DNA of 32,887 nucleotides from an uncultured Bacilli bacterium. Its GTDB lineage: Bacteria > Bacillota_I > Bacilli_A > RF39 > UBA660. A model generated the notes under the pieces. That model was not told the origin of the DNA and did no database searches. It worked only from the letters and a program-made list of their open reading frames with translations. The position numbers and the translations under genes are program-made. Below, piece after piece: positions 7,749 to 15,621 of the stretch (positions within the stretch are counted from its first letter, which is position 1; every line of letters begins with the position of its first letter). Where the stretch lies: the NCBI GenBank assembly GCA_944359065.1, contig CALVSP010000009.1, forward strand, positions 1 to 32,887. The letters are read 5' to 3'.

Positions 7749-8635
7749 TAAGATTAAGTGATAATATAAAATGTGATATGAATGATTTGAAAAAATCATA
7801 TAATGAAGCCTTAAAAAATAAAGAATTTAAAGAATTTATTTCTAAACTAAAATCTGATGATAGTATATTAATGAAATATACGTCAACTTTAGAAGAATGT
7901 AGTTTAGAATATAATAATTGTTTAAATTGTAAAGGATTAAATGAATGTCAAAATCAATTAAAAGGATATGCTTACTTACCAAAAGTTGTTAATAAAAATA
8001 TAACATTCCATTTTAAACCCTGTAAATATAAATTAAATAATAATAAAAAATATGCTTATGCTAAAAATGTTAAATTTTATAATTTACCTAAAAGTTATTT
8101 AGATGCAACTTGGGATAAAGTGGATAAAAGATTAGTTAGCCGCAAAGAAACGATTATTTGGTTAAATAATTTTATTAATAATCCAACTACTAAAGGATTA
8201 TATTTAACTGGTAATTTTGGTTGTGGGAAAACATTTTTAGTAGTAGCAACTTTTAATGAGTTAGCTAAAAAAAATATTAAAAGTGCAGTTATATTTTGGC
8301 CAGAATTTTTAAGAGATTTAAAATCATCTTTTGAAACAGATTATGAAGATAAATTAAATTATATTAAAAATGTTCCTTTATTATTAATCGATGATTTAGG
8401 GGCTGAAACAGCGACACCTTGGTCAAGAGATGAAATTTTATGTCCTATTTTACAACATCGTATGGATAATAATTTAGCTACTTTTATAACATCTAATTTA
8501 CCAATCGATTCTTTAGAACAACACTTATCCCAGACTAAAGATGGTGTTGAATTGATTAAGGCCAAAAGAATAATTGAAAGAATAAAATATTTAACTGAAG
8601 AAATCGAAATGATTAGTAAGAATATGAGGGGATAG
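7745..8635 (+). CDS. dnaI: Primosomal protein DnaI, helicase loader
   Basis: AAA+ ATPase that loads the replicative helicase onto DNA. The 296-residue protein has an N-terminal region with a Cys cluster (C52, C59, C62, C68 and C93) consistent with the zinc-binding helicase-interaction domain, then the ATPase core with Walker A GNFGCGKT at residues 156-163, Walker B LLLIDDLG around 212-218 and the arginine-rich RIIERIKYL end. The start overlaps the dnaB stop. The fic gene starts 2 bp after it, so the three genes are probably one transcript. Confidence 0.93.
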   Translation: MIRLSDNIKCDMNDLKKSYNEALKNKEFKEFISKLKSDDSILMKYTSTLEECSLEYNNCLNCKGLNECQNQLKGYAYLPKVVNKNITFHFKPCKYKLNNNKKYAYAKNVKFYNLPKSYLDATWDKVDKRLVSRKETIIWLNNFINNPTTKGLYLTGNFGCGKTFLVVATFNELAKKNIKSAVIFWPEFLRDLKSSFETDYEDKLNYIKNVPLLLIDDLGAETATPWSRDEILCPILQHRMDNNLATFITSNLPIDSLEQHLSQTKDGVELIKAKRIIERIKYLTEEIEMISKNMRG

Positions 8636-8636
8636 A

Positions 8637-9389
8637 ATGGATGTAAAAAAAATAAAAAAAGAATTGATAAATCAAAAACAATCAAAATTTAAGGGAAATA
8701 TATATCATTATTCACAGGTTAATTTTTCTTATAATTCGAATAAGATTGAAGGTAGTAGATTAACTAGTGAACAAACAGAAGCAATATTTGATACTATCTC
8801 TTTTATTTCGAAAAATGATGAATTGATTAAACTAGATGATTTGATAGAATCTAAAAATCATTTTAAATTATTTGATTATATGTTAGACAATGTAGATAAT
8901 AATTTAACTAAAGAAATGATTATTGAAATGAATAAAATATTAAAAAGAAATACTAGTGATGAAGAAAATCCTAGATATAATGTTGGTGGATTTAAAATTG
9001 TTCCTAATATAATAGGAATTATTGATATTATTGATACAACGTCTCCTGAAAATGTTGAAACTGAAATAGAACAACTATTAAGTAAATATAATTCTAAAAA
9101 TAACATTACATTGGAAGATATAATTGATTTTCATTATAAATTTGAAAGAATACATCCATTTGGAGATGGAAATGGTCGCGTTGGAAGAATTATAATGTTT
9201 AAAGAATGTTTAAAAAATAATATTATGCCATTTATAATATTAGATGATGACAAATCTTATTATATGAGAGGTTTGAAAGAATATGAAAATGACAAAATTT
9301 ATTTAATTGATACTATTAAACACGAACAGGATTTATATGAAAATATGTGTAATAAATTATTGAGTTTTGAAACAAATAAAGATGAATAG
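8637..9389 (+). CDS. Fic-family enzyme with N-terminal inhibitory helix
   Basis: A 250-residue Fic protein, a fold that transfers AMP or other nucleotide groups onto target side chains. The catalytic motif is complete: HPFGDGNGRVGR at residues 173-184. An inhibitory motif of the SxxxEG type (S34 to E38-G39) sits in the N-terminal helix. In class II Fic proteins that glutamate blocks ATP binding, so this one probably self-inhibits and needs no separate antitoxin. It starts one base after the dnaI stop, giving co-expression with primosome genes. The target protein is unknown. A second, damaged Fic gene lies at 2143-2586. Confidence 0.92.
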   Translation: MDVKKIKKELINQKQSKFKGNIYHYSQVNFSYNSNKIEGSRLTSEQTEAIFDTISFISKNDELIKLDDLIESKNHFKLFDYMLDNVDNNLTKEMIIEMNKILKRNTSDEENPRYNVGGFKIVPNIIGIIDIIDTTSPENVETEIEQLLSKYNSKNNITLEDIIDFHYKFERIHPFGDGNGRVGRIIMFKECLKNNIMPFIILDDDKSYYMRGLKEYENDKIYLIDTIKHEQDLYENMCNKLLSFETNKDE

Positions 9390-9393
9390 TATA

Positions 9394-9424
9394 AAAAAAT
9401 CATTGAAAAAAACAATTATTTTTT
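9394..9424 (+). terminator. Probable terminator of the dnaB-dnaI-fic run
   Basis: AAAAAAT, C, ATTG paired with CAAT, T, ATTTTTT around a 7-nt A-rich loop, one mismatch. The T-run is part of the 3' arm. Confidence 0.5.
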
Positions 9425-9437
9425 AGTACAAAAACAT

Positions 9438-9466
9438 ATACAACTATTTTATTAAAACATATTATA
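9438..9466 (+). promoter_or_regulatory. Sigma-E/sigma-K-like sporulation promoter
   Basis: CATATTATA at 9458-9466 fits the mother-cell -10 pattern CATANNNTA. AC at 9440-9441 is 16 bp upstream (the sigma-K spacing) and ATA at 9438-9440 is 17 bp upstream (the sigma-E form). The start codon of the CotD-like gene is 22 bp downstream. AT-rich sequence produces such matches by chance, so support comes mainly from the gene it precedes. Confidence 0.4.
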
Positions 9467-9487
9467 AACTAGGTAAGGGTGATTAAA

Positions 9488-9730
9488 ATGTTTAATAAAA
9501 GATGTTGTTGCAATAAAGGTTTTATGCCACAACCAGTTGAACCTATTTATGAACCAATGGTTAATAATTGTGTAGAAAAGGATTTTTATTGTGAAGTACC
9601 ACATATTTGTCCTATAAATACTCATACAATTAATCGTGTTCATTATGTTCATAGTTATACTCCAAAGTATACTTGTTCTGAAGAAACACAAATTATAAAC
9701 GATGACTGCGGTTGCAATATGTTTAGATAA
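9488..9730 (+). CDS. Cys/His-rich CotD-like spore coat protein
   Basis: An 80-residue protein with ten cysteines, beginning MFNKRCCC and ending with a CGC motif near the C terminus. The middle contains the CotD-type His pattern VPHICPINTHTINRVHYVH, like the repeats of Bacillus CotD, an outer-layer spore coat protein crosslinked in the mother cell. I start at the ATG at 9488 with AGGGTGAT upstream; an in-frame GTG at 9479 lies inside that site. A sporulation-like promoter precedes it and a strong terminator follows, so it is a single-gene transcript. Similarity is by composition and one motif, so another metal- or surface-linked role is possible. Confidence 0.65.
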   Translation: MFNKRCCCNKGFMPQPVEPIYEPMVNNCVEKDFYCEVPHICPINTHTINRVHYVHSYTPKYTCSEETQIINDDCGCNMFR

Positions 9731-9733
9731 TTA

Positions 9734-9759
9734 AAAATCCAACAATTTAGTTGGATTTT
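9734..9759. terminator. Bidirectional terminator
   Basis: Perfect 10-bp stem AAAATCCAAC (9734-9743) with GTTGGATTTT (9750-9759), 6-nt loop. The stop codon of the convergent minus-strand gene (9747-9749) lies in the loop, so one hairpin ends both transcripts. Confidence 0.85.
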
Positions 9760-10211
9760 GTTTTATTATTATAATAAGGTTCAAATATAATATATTCATT
9801 AGATTGATTTTTTATCCAATAACCAAATTTACCAGTAATTTTTGTTGGGTTTTCTAGGAGAATAAACTTTAAATTTTTAGTATTTTCGGCTTTGGCATTT
9901 TCTGCTAAAGAAGTAGTAATGTGTGGTATTTTAATTTTTCGAGGATTTTTTTCCTCATAATTAATATAATATTTTAACAATTCGTCAGGTAACTTTAATG
10001 AAAAACCGCTATTTTTTCCATCACATCCATAACCAATTAATTCTATTTCAAATTCTTTTCCGACCAATTCATTAAATATTTCTTCTTCTAATGGGTGATA
10101 TTTAAATGTACAGTGAATAACATCATTAATTATTGGTAATTTTTTTTTCTCTAATGATTTTATAATTTTGATAGCTTCTTCATCAAAAAACAATCCTTCA
10201 TAACTTAACAT
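9747..10211 (-). CDS. 2H phosphoesterase-like protein
   Basis: A 154-residue protein with the two HxT motifs that define the 2H phosphoesterase fold (LigT/ThpR and cyclic phosphodiesterases): HCT at residues 33-35 in VIHCTFKYHP and HIT at 97-99 in IPHITTSLAENAKAEN. These enzymes open 2',3'-cyclic phosphates or related bonds in RNA ends or nucleotides. Between the motifs is a beta-rich stretch with EIELIGYGCDGKNSGFSL. It starts 10 bp after the preceding membrane glycosyltransferase gene, with AAGGAG overlapping that gene's stop, so it rides on the same transcript. Substrate unknown. Confidence 0.65.
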   Translation of the reverse strand: MLSYEGLFFDEEAIKIIKSLEKKKLPIINDVIHCTFKYHPLEEEIFNELVGKEFEIELIGYGCDGKNSGFSLKLPDELLKYYINYEEKNPRKIKIPHITTSLAENAKAENTKNLKFILLENPTKITGKFGYWIKNQSNEYIIFEPYYNNKTKSN

Positions 10212-10221
10212 ATATTTCTCC

Positions 10222-11898
10222 TTAATTTTTCGTTATTTTATAATAAGTTGATTCTACATCACTATTTAATTCTAATAATACTTCATATTTATCATAACCT
10301 GAGTTTTCTAACACCAAATCTAATATTTCTTCTTTATTTAACCAATTTTTAATACATAAAATAAATTCATCAGATTCATTTAATTCTTTATTATTTAATA
10401 AATTAAAATCATGAATATTTTTATTTAAAATTAATGAAGCCTTATAAGTATTAAATTCTGGTAGGGAACTTAAATGAGTAAAATAATTATCAAATACATA
10501 TACAAAGTATTTATCACTATTTTCTTTAGCTAAAGTCATAACTTTTTCATAATCTTTATATAAATAAACAGGACTATTATTATATAAACCATTTATAGTT
10601 AGTAATAAACTCAATGATAAAGCAATAACAAATATTGTTTTTTTATCTTTAAACAAGAAAGTCAAAATATACAAAATAGCAATACTTACAACAGGGAATA
10701 ATAACATCATATATCTTGAAGTGTAGTCTTCTCCTAAAAAAGGCGCTATTTTAGAAATGATAATTATGAATAAAACAATTGGTAAAAATATAACAAATAT
10801 ATTTAATTTATTTTTAATTATTTCTTTTTTATTTACATTATGAATAATCGCTATAATTAAACCAATAATTATAAGATAAATAATATTTTGTAAACCAAAT
10901 AATTTGATTAATTGGTCACCATAGTATTGTAAACATTGAATAAATGTTTTAGTTTTTACTTCACTATTACCAATACCACGATAAGAGAAGAATATATCTT
11001 CAATTGCAAAAGGATAGATAATAAGACCAATTAAAGCAGATATAATATGTAATTTAAAAAAGTCAAACCATTTTTTATATTTTTTAGTAAGAATTAAATA
11101 AATTGATAAAATAATAAATATTAAAACAATGTAAATACAAAAATAGTATTGCGTTAAGAATCCTAAAATAATCGTTAAAATAAACCAAAATTTATCTTTA
11201 ATTTTAAAATCATTTTTAATAAATTTAATTATAAAATATAAATATAAAATACTAAAGAAAGTAACCATCATATACATTCTTTGAAACATAATGGTACTAA
11301 TACAACCCATACTAGCGCCGTATAAAATCATAGTAGGAATAACTAATTCTTTATGATTTAAAGATTCCATTATTTTTTTAATAACGAGTAATGCACCGAT
11401 AAAGAAAATTAAATTGAGAGTAAAAATTATATATTTAGTAAAACTATTATAAAAGAAAGTCGAAATAAAATGGACTAAATAATAAAATAATGGAGGATGA
11501 ACATCTCGCGCTTGATTTTGATAAACTGAAAAATAATTAAAAATATCTTCTTTTTGAATAGCTAAATAATCTAATGCTTCATCTTTATAACGCCAAGTTG
11601 GTATTTCTTTAGCTAAAACTTCATCTTTGGTAAAAGAGTCAATATTATTTTTATATCTTATTAAATTATTGATGCGATCGATAATATTTCCTTTTAAAAC
11701 TTGTTTATATAATATGTCTTGATTGGCCTCAGCATAACCAAACCACCGATAAACATTATCATATTTATAGTTACTTGAGCCATATGAAAATATTTCATCT
11801 TCGTGAAACCCTTGTTTTTGATCTATAAAATAAAACATTAATCCACATAAAATAACAATAGTTAAAATGATAAATTTATTTTTTTTTAAGTATTTCAT
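10222..11898 (-). CDS. Polytopic GT-C-type membrane glycosyltransferase (PMT/ArnT-like)
   Basis: A 558-residue integral membrane protein with about ten to twelve hydrophobic spans. After the first span comes HEDEIFSYGSSN (acidic pair at residues 34-35), the position of the catalytic acid in GT-C enzymes that use polyprenyl-phosphate sugars, and then DVHPPLFYYLVHF, the His-Pro-Pro motif of PMT/ArnT-like proteins. A roughly 100-residue soluble part ends the protein. It likely moves a sugar from a lipid carrier onto a wall polymer or protein outside the membrane. It follows vanY by 23 bp and precedes the 2H gene, so three minus-strand genes probably form one transcript. The substrate is unknown. 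Confidence 0.8.
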   Translation of the reverse strand: MKYLKKNKFIILTIVILCGLMFYFIDQKQGFHEDEIFSYGSSNYKYDNVYRWFGYAEANQDILYKQVLKGNIIDRINNLIRYKNNIDSFTKDEVLAKEIPTWRYKDEALDYLAIQKEDIFNYFSVYQNQARDVHPPLFYYLVHFISTFFYNSFTKYIIFTLNLIFFIGALLVIKKIMESLNHKELVIPTMILYGASMGCISTIMFQRMYMMVTFFSILYLYFIIKFIKNDFKIKDKFWFILTIILGFLTQYYFCIYIVLIFIILSIYLILTKKYKKWFDFFKLHIISALIGLIIYPFAIEDIFFSYRGIGNSEVKTKTFIQCLQYYGDQLIKLFGLQNIIYLIIIGLIIAIIHNVNKKEIIKNKLNIFVIFLPIVLFIIIISKIAPFLGEDYTSRYMMLLFPVVSIAILYILTFLFKDKKTIFVIALSLSLLLTINGLYNNSPVYLYKDYEKVMTLAKENSDKYFVYVFDNYFTHLSSLPEFNTYKASLILNKNIHDFNLLNNKELNESDEFILCIKNWLNKEEILDLVLENSGYDKYEVLLELNSDVESTYYKITKN

Positions 11899-11914
11899 AA
11901 CACCACCTAATGGT

Positions 11915-11920
11915 ATTATA
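11915..11920 (-). promoter_or_regulatory. Possible internal promoter before the GT-C gene
   Basis: Minus-strand TGA-TATAAT (complement of 11915-11923) is an extended -10 that overlaps the vanY stop codon. No good -35 is present. Confidence 0.3.
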
Positions 11921-12586
11921 TCACATCTTTTTAAAATATTCTTCTAATGTTAAATTGTTTTCATAAATATATTTAGCAACATCTTTCCCGACATAACGAT
12001 AGTGCCAAGGCTCGTATTTAAAACCAGTTATATGTTCTTTACCTTTGGGATATCTTAAAATAAAACCATATTTATAAGCATTATCCTTCATCCATTCAAA
12101 TTCTTTAGAATTTTCAAAAAAATCATAATCTTTATTAGATCCTTCGACATCTAAAGCAAGACCTGTTTGGTGTTCGGAATGACCTGGTTTAGCTGAACAT
12201 TCTAAAGCATAATCTAAGCCTTTTTCTTTAATATAGTAGTTAAATAATTCATTTTGATAATTATAATCACGATAAGCCGAAACTGCGACAATTCGATAAC
12301 CTAATTTAGAAGCATCTTCACTTAATGTTTCAAAAGCCATTTTTGCTTCCCTTTGTAAATATTTATCTTTATTGGCGTATTTTAAAGATATACTTTCTAA
12401 ATTGTTAGGAATATAACTATTTAATAATTGATTATTTTTATTAACTAAAACTAATATATCGTCAGGATTTTCAATAATTTTGATATTTTTATAAAAACCT
12501 TCTTCTTCTTTATTAAAAAATAATAAAATTAAGATACCGATGATGACATAATATGCTTTTTTTAAATTCTTTTCCATGTTATTCAC
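11921..12586 (-). CDS. VanY-type D,D-carboxypeptidase (M15)
   Basis: A 221-residue, single-anchor exported zinc peptidase that trims the terminal D-Ala from peptidoglycan stems. It has an N-terminal signal anchor (YYVIIGILILLFF), then VSAYRDYNYQNELF, the zinc motif GHSEHQTGLALDVE (His and Asp ligands) and EPWHYRYVG with the catalytic Glu and third His ligand. The closing segment LTLEEYF is typical. It is nearest to housekeeping VanY/DacB-like proteins, with no VanA-type resistance genes nearby, so wall maturation is the likely role. A longer paralogue lies at 17036-17941. Confidence 0.9.
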   Translation of the reverse strand: MNNMEKNLKKAYYVIIGILILLFFNKEEEGFYKNIKIIENPDDILVLVNKNNQLLNSYIPNNLESISLKYANKDKYLQREAKMAFETLSEDASKLGYRIVAVSAYRDYNYQNELFNYYIKEKGLDYALECSAKPGHSEHQTGLALDVEGSNKDYDFFENSKEFEWMKDNAYKYGFILRYPKGKEHITGFKYEPWHYRYVGKDVAKYIYENNLTLEEYFKKM

Positions 12587-12639
12587 CTATAATAATTATA
12601 TGCAATTAAATAAAATAGGTATGTTATTTGCTAAAACTA

Positions 12640-12648
12640 TGGTATAAT
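12640..12648 (+). promoter_or_regulatory. Extended -10 promoter of the plus-strand glycosylation genes
   Basis: TGG-TATAAT at 12640-12648, an extended -10, 17 bp before the start codon region, with no good -35. It would start a transcript covering 12666-15563. Confidence 0.55.
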
Positions 12649-12665
12649 GATTTTGGTGAATATAG

Positions 12666-14240
12666 ATGAAGAAATATATATTAATTATTTTAGCAGTATC
12701 TATTTTAGCAATCTTACCAATGGTTACAAGTAGTTATAGGTCTAGTCATGATACTAAATTTCATTTAACTAATATCGATAGTTTGACGACACAAATAAAA
12801 AAAGATTTCTTTAATCCGAGTAAAGTAGTTGGTAATATTGGCAATAATTTTGGTTATGGAACTAATTTATTTTATCCACCATTAAGTCATTATCCAGCAG
12901 CATATTTAAATGTAGTTATCGATAATCCTGTTATAAGTGTTGAAATAGTTTATTTTATAGGTTTATTTTTGTCAGGTATTAGTATGTTTTTACTATCAAA
13001 AGCATTATCAAAAAATGATTATATTGGATTAATATCAGCTATAATTTATATGTTGTTTCCTTATCATTTATCAGATATTTATATAAGAGATGCAATTGGC
13101 GAAAGTTTACTTTTTATATTTATACCTTTAATATTTTTAGGTTTATATGAATTATTTAATGATAATAAAAAAAGGTTTTATTTGCTTTTTGTAATAGGTT
13201 ATGTTGGTGGGATATTATCTCATTTAACAATGATGACTTATTTAACAGTTTTAATTTTAATATTTTTAATTTTTAAATATAAAGAAAGTATCAAATACAT
13301 AAAACAATTTATTATTGCAGCAATCTTTATTTTAGCCATAACTTCACCTTTCTTAGTTTGTTTATTAGAGCAAAGATTACTTGGTGATTATAATGTCTTT
13401 AAAGAAGGTGTTATGGTCCAAGGTACTTGGGGCAATGCTTTAAATCCATTTGATTATTTTATGATTGGTAGTAAATGGGGAACAGGAGAAACAAGATATT
13501 ATATTGATTTAATCGTTTTAATATTGTTATTCTTTACCTTTAAAAAATATCGCCAATACAACAATCGATATTATAATTATATTTTAGCGTTTGGTATAAT
13601 TAGTTTTATATTATCGACAGTTTTATTTCCTTGGGATATATTACCAAAATCAATGCGTATGGTTCAATTCCCTTGGCGGTTTGTCACTTTTGTGACTGTT
13701 GCTTTAAGTGTTTTAGCACCTCTTTGTATAAGTAAATTTAATGATAAGAAAATGTTAAGTATTGTGTTAATAATATTTCTTGCTTTATTAGCGCAACCTA
13801 ATTTAAGGCAAGCAACTGATGAAGTAATTGATGTTGATAATTTAGAATATTGGTATGGTTTAGGATATCAAAAAGAATATTTACCAGTTAATACAGCTAA
13901 TAATATCGATTATTATGATAATCGAAATCATGATATAATAGTAAAAGAAGGGGAAACTAATATTGAAATAATTAGTAATGATGTTCCTTATTTAGAATTT
14001 AAAATAGATAATAGTGCTACTATAGAACTACCTAGAATTTATTATATAGGTTATACTTTATTAGATGAAAATAATAATGAAATAAATATTTATGAAAATG
14101 AAAATGGCTTTATCGAAACTAAATTAGAAAGTGGCACCTATAAATTAGATTTTACTAAAACTAAATATGATGAATTATCTAAAATTATTTCTTTAATTAG
14201 TATTATAGGATTTGGAGTGTTTGTATGGAGAAAAAAATAA
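12666..14240 (+). CDS. Large polytopic membrane protein, GT-C/YfhO-like
   Basis: A 524-residue protein with around ten or eleven hydrophobic spans and a C-terminal soluble beta-rich domain (about residues 405-505) before a last span. Right after the first span is SSHDTKFHLTNIDSL, followed by GNNFGYGTNLFYPPLSHYPA, the pattern of bacterial membrane proteins annotated as 6-pyruvoyl-tetrahydropterin synthase-related or YfhO-like, which resemble GT-C glycosyltransferases. The next gene, a GtrB-like transferase, overlaps by 16 bp, and gtrA follows. The trio fits a system where GtrB charges undecaprenyl phosphate with a sugar, GtrA flips it, and this protein transfers it to an envelope acceptor. Confidence 0.75.
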   Translation: MKKYILIILAVSILAILPMVTSSYRSSHDTKFHLTNIDSLTTQIKKDFFNPSKVVGNIGNNFGYGTNLFYPPLSHYPAAYLNVVIDNPVISVEIVYFIGLFLSGISMFLLSKALSKNDYIGLISAIIYMLFPYHLSDIYIRDAIGESLLFIFIPLIFLGLYELFNDNKKRFYLLFVIGYVGGILSHLTMMTYLTVLILIFLIFKYKESIKYIKQFIIAAIFILAITSPFLVCLLEQRLLGDYNVFKEGVMVQGTWGNALNPFDYFMIGSKWGTGETRYYIDLIVLILLFFTFKKYRQYNNRYYNYILAFGIISFILSTVLFPWDILPKSMRMVQFPWRFVTFVTVALSVLAPLCISKFNDKKMLSIVLIIFLALLAQPNLRQATDEVIDVDNLEYWYGLGYQKEYLPVNTANNIDYYDNRNHDIIVKEGETNIEIISNDVPYLEFKIDNSATIELPRIYYIGYTLLDENNNEINIYENENGFIETKLESGTYKLDFTKTKYDELSKIISLISIIGFGVFVWRKK

Positions 14241-15166
14241 GTGTTATTGTACCTTGTTATAATGAGGAAGAATCATTACCAATATTTTATGAAGAAATAA
14301 ATAAAGTAATGAAAGAAATGAAAAAGGTTAAATTTGAATTAATATTTATTAATGATGGATCTAAAGATCGAACTTTAGAAATATTAAGAGAAATGGCTAA
14401 AAATGATAAAAAAGTAAGATATATATCACTTTCAAGAAACTTTGGTAAAGAGGCAGGAATATTAGCAGGATTAGAAGCATCAGTCGGCGATTATGTTTGT
14501 ATGATGGATGTTGATTTACAAGATCCACCTCATTTATTAATCGAAATGTATGAAACTTTAGAAACAACTGATTATGACTGTGTCGCAACGCGAAGTGTTT
14601 CAAGAAATGGTTATTCATTTTTTCGCAAACTATTTACTAAGTGGTATTACAAAATAATTAATAAAATATCTAAAACGCAAATAGTTGATGGGGCTAGAGA
14701 TTTTAGATTAATGTCTAGACAAATGGTCGATGCAATTTTATCTTTAAAAGAATATAATAGGTATTCTAAAGGAATATTTAGTTGGGTAGGTTTCAAAACT
14801 AAATGGTTAACTTTTGAAAATACCGAAAGAGTAGCAGGTACTACTAAATGGAATTTTTGGAAATTATTTGCTTATTCAATGGAAAGTATTCTTGGTTTTT
14901 CAACTGTTCCTTTATTAATTTCTTCAATTGTTGGAATATTATTTTGTATAGTATCATTTATAATGATTTTAGTTATCATTATTAAAACTTTAATGTTTGG
15001 TGATCCTGTATCTGGTTGGCCTAGTACCATTTGTATTATCTTCTTTGTAAGTGGGATTCAATTATTTTGTTTAGGAATAATGGGTCAATACTTGGCTAAA
15101 GCATATTTAGAAATTAAAAATAGACCGGTATATATAATTAAGGAGACCGAAAAAGATGTTAAATAA
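14225..15166 (+). CDS. GtrB-like family 2 glycosyltransferase
   Basis: A 313-residue GT2 enzyme with two C-terminal membrane helices, like GtrB/DPM synthases that attach a sugar from a nucleotide donor to polyprenyl phosphate. Motifs: VIVPCYNEEESLP, INDGSKDRT, SRNFGKEAG, MDVDLQDPP (metal and nucleotide binding), the DGARDFRLMSR block and the acceptor-loop GTTKWNFWKL. The two hydrophobic spans are near residues 225-300. It overlaps both neighbours. The sugar is not determined by sequence. Confidence 0.92.
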   Translation: MEKKISVIVPCYNEEESLPIFYEEINKVMKEMKKVKFELIFINDGSKDRTLEILREMAKNDKKVRYISLSRNFGKEAGILAGLEASVGDYVCMMDVDLQDPPHLLIEMYETLETTDYDCVATRSVSRNGYSFFRKLFTKWYYKIINKISKTQIVDGARDFRLMSRQMVDAILSLKEYNRYSKGIFSWVGFKTKWLTFENTERVAGTTKWNFWKLFAYSMESILGFSTVPLLISSIVGILFCIVSFIMILVIIIKTLMFGDPVSGWPSTICIIFFVSGIQLFCLGIMGQYLAKAYLEIKNRPVYIIKETEKDVK

Positions 15167-15563
15167 ATTACTTGATTTATACAAAAAGTATAAAGAGATA
15201 ATTAATTATTTAATATTTGGTGGCTTAACGACATTAATATCAATAGTTACCTATGCAATATTTGCTAAAGTATTTCATATTGATTATCTAATAAGCAATG
15301 TATTATCGTGGGTATTAGCAGTTTTATTTGCTTATATAACTAATAAAATATTTGTATTTGAAAGCAAATCTAAAAAAAATATAAAAGAAATAACTAGTTT
15401 TTTCTTCTTTAGAATTATTTCATTAGTTATGGAAATGGTAATATTATATATATTTGTTGATATGTTACATATCGATGATTTAGTTACTAAAATCATAGCG
15501 CAAGTAATTGTTATTGTATCTAATTATGTATTTAGTAAAGTATTTGTCTTTAAGAAAGATTAA
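15156..15563 (+). CDS. GtrA-family membrane protein
   Basis: A 135-residue, four-helix membrane protein of the GtrA family, thought to translocate polyprenyl-linked sugars. The family opening INYLIFGGLTTLISIVTYAI and the segment AYITNKIFVFE are both clear. It starts inside the end of the GtrB-like gene (11 bp overlap), with a GGAGA ribosome site in that gene, and is followed by a terminator, ending the glycosylation operon. Confidence 0.92.
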   Translation: MLNKLLDLYKKYKEIINYLIFGGLTTLISIVTYAIFAKVFHIDYLISNVLSWVLAVLFAYITNKIFVFESKSKKNIKEITSFFFFRIISLVMEMVILYIFVDMLHIDDLVTKIIAQVIVIVSNYVFSKVFVFKKD

Positions 15564-15567
15564 ATAT

Positions 15568-15597
15568 AACTATTCTTGTTTTAGAATAGTTTTTTTG
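15568..15597 (+). terminator. Strong intrinsic terminator
   Basis: Perfect 9-bp stem AACTATTCT (15568-15576) with AGAATAGTT (15583-15591), 6-nt loop, followed by a run of T. It closes the glycosylation operon. Confidence 0.9.
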
Positions 15598-15621
15598 ATA
15601 TACTTTTTATAGGTGATTTAA

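Noticed and set aside
9452..9691. Open frame opposite the CotD-like gene
   Set aside because: It lies fully on the other strand of a gene with good ribosome site and terminator, and its composition looks like antisense of a Cys/His-rich protein.
11921..12586. Vancomycin resistance cluster (vanY of a van operon)
   Set aside because: No VanH, VanA/B ligase, VanX or VanR/S genes are present; wall housekeeping is more likely.
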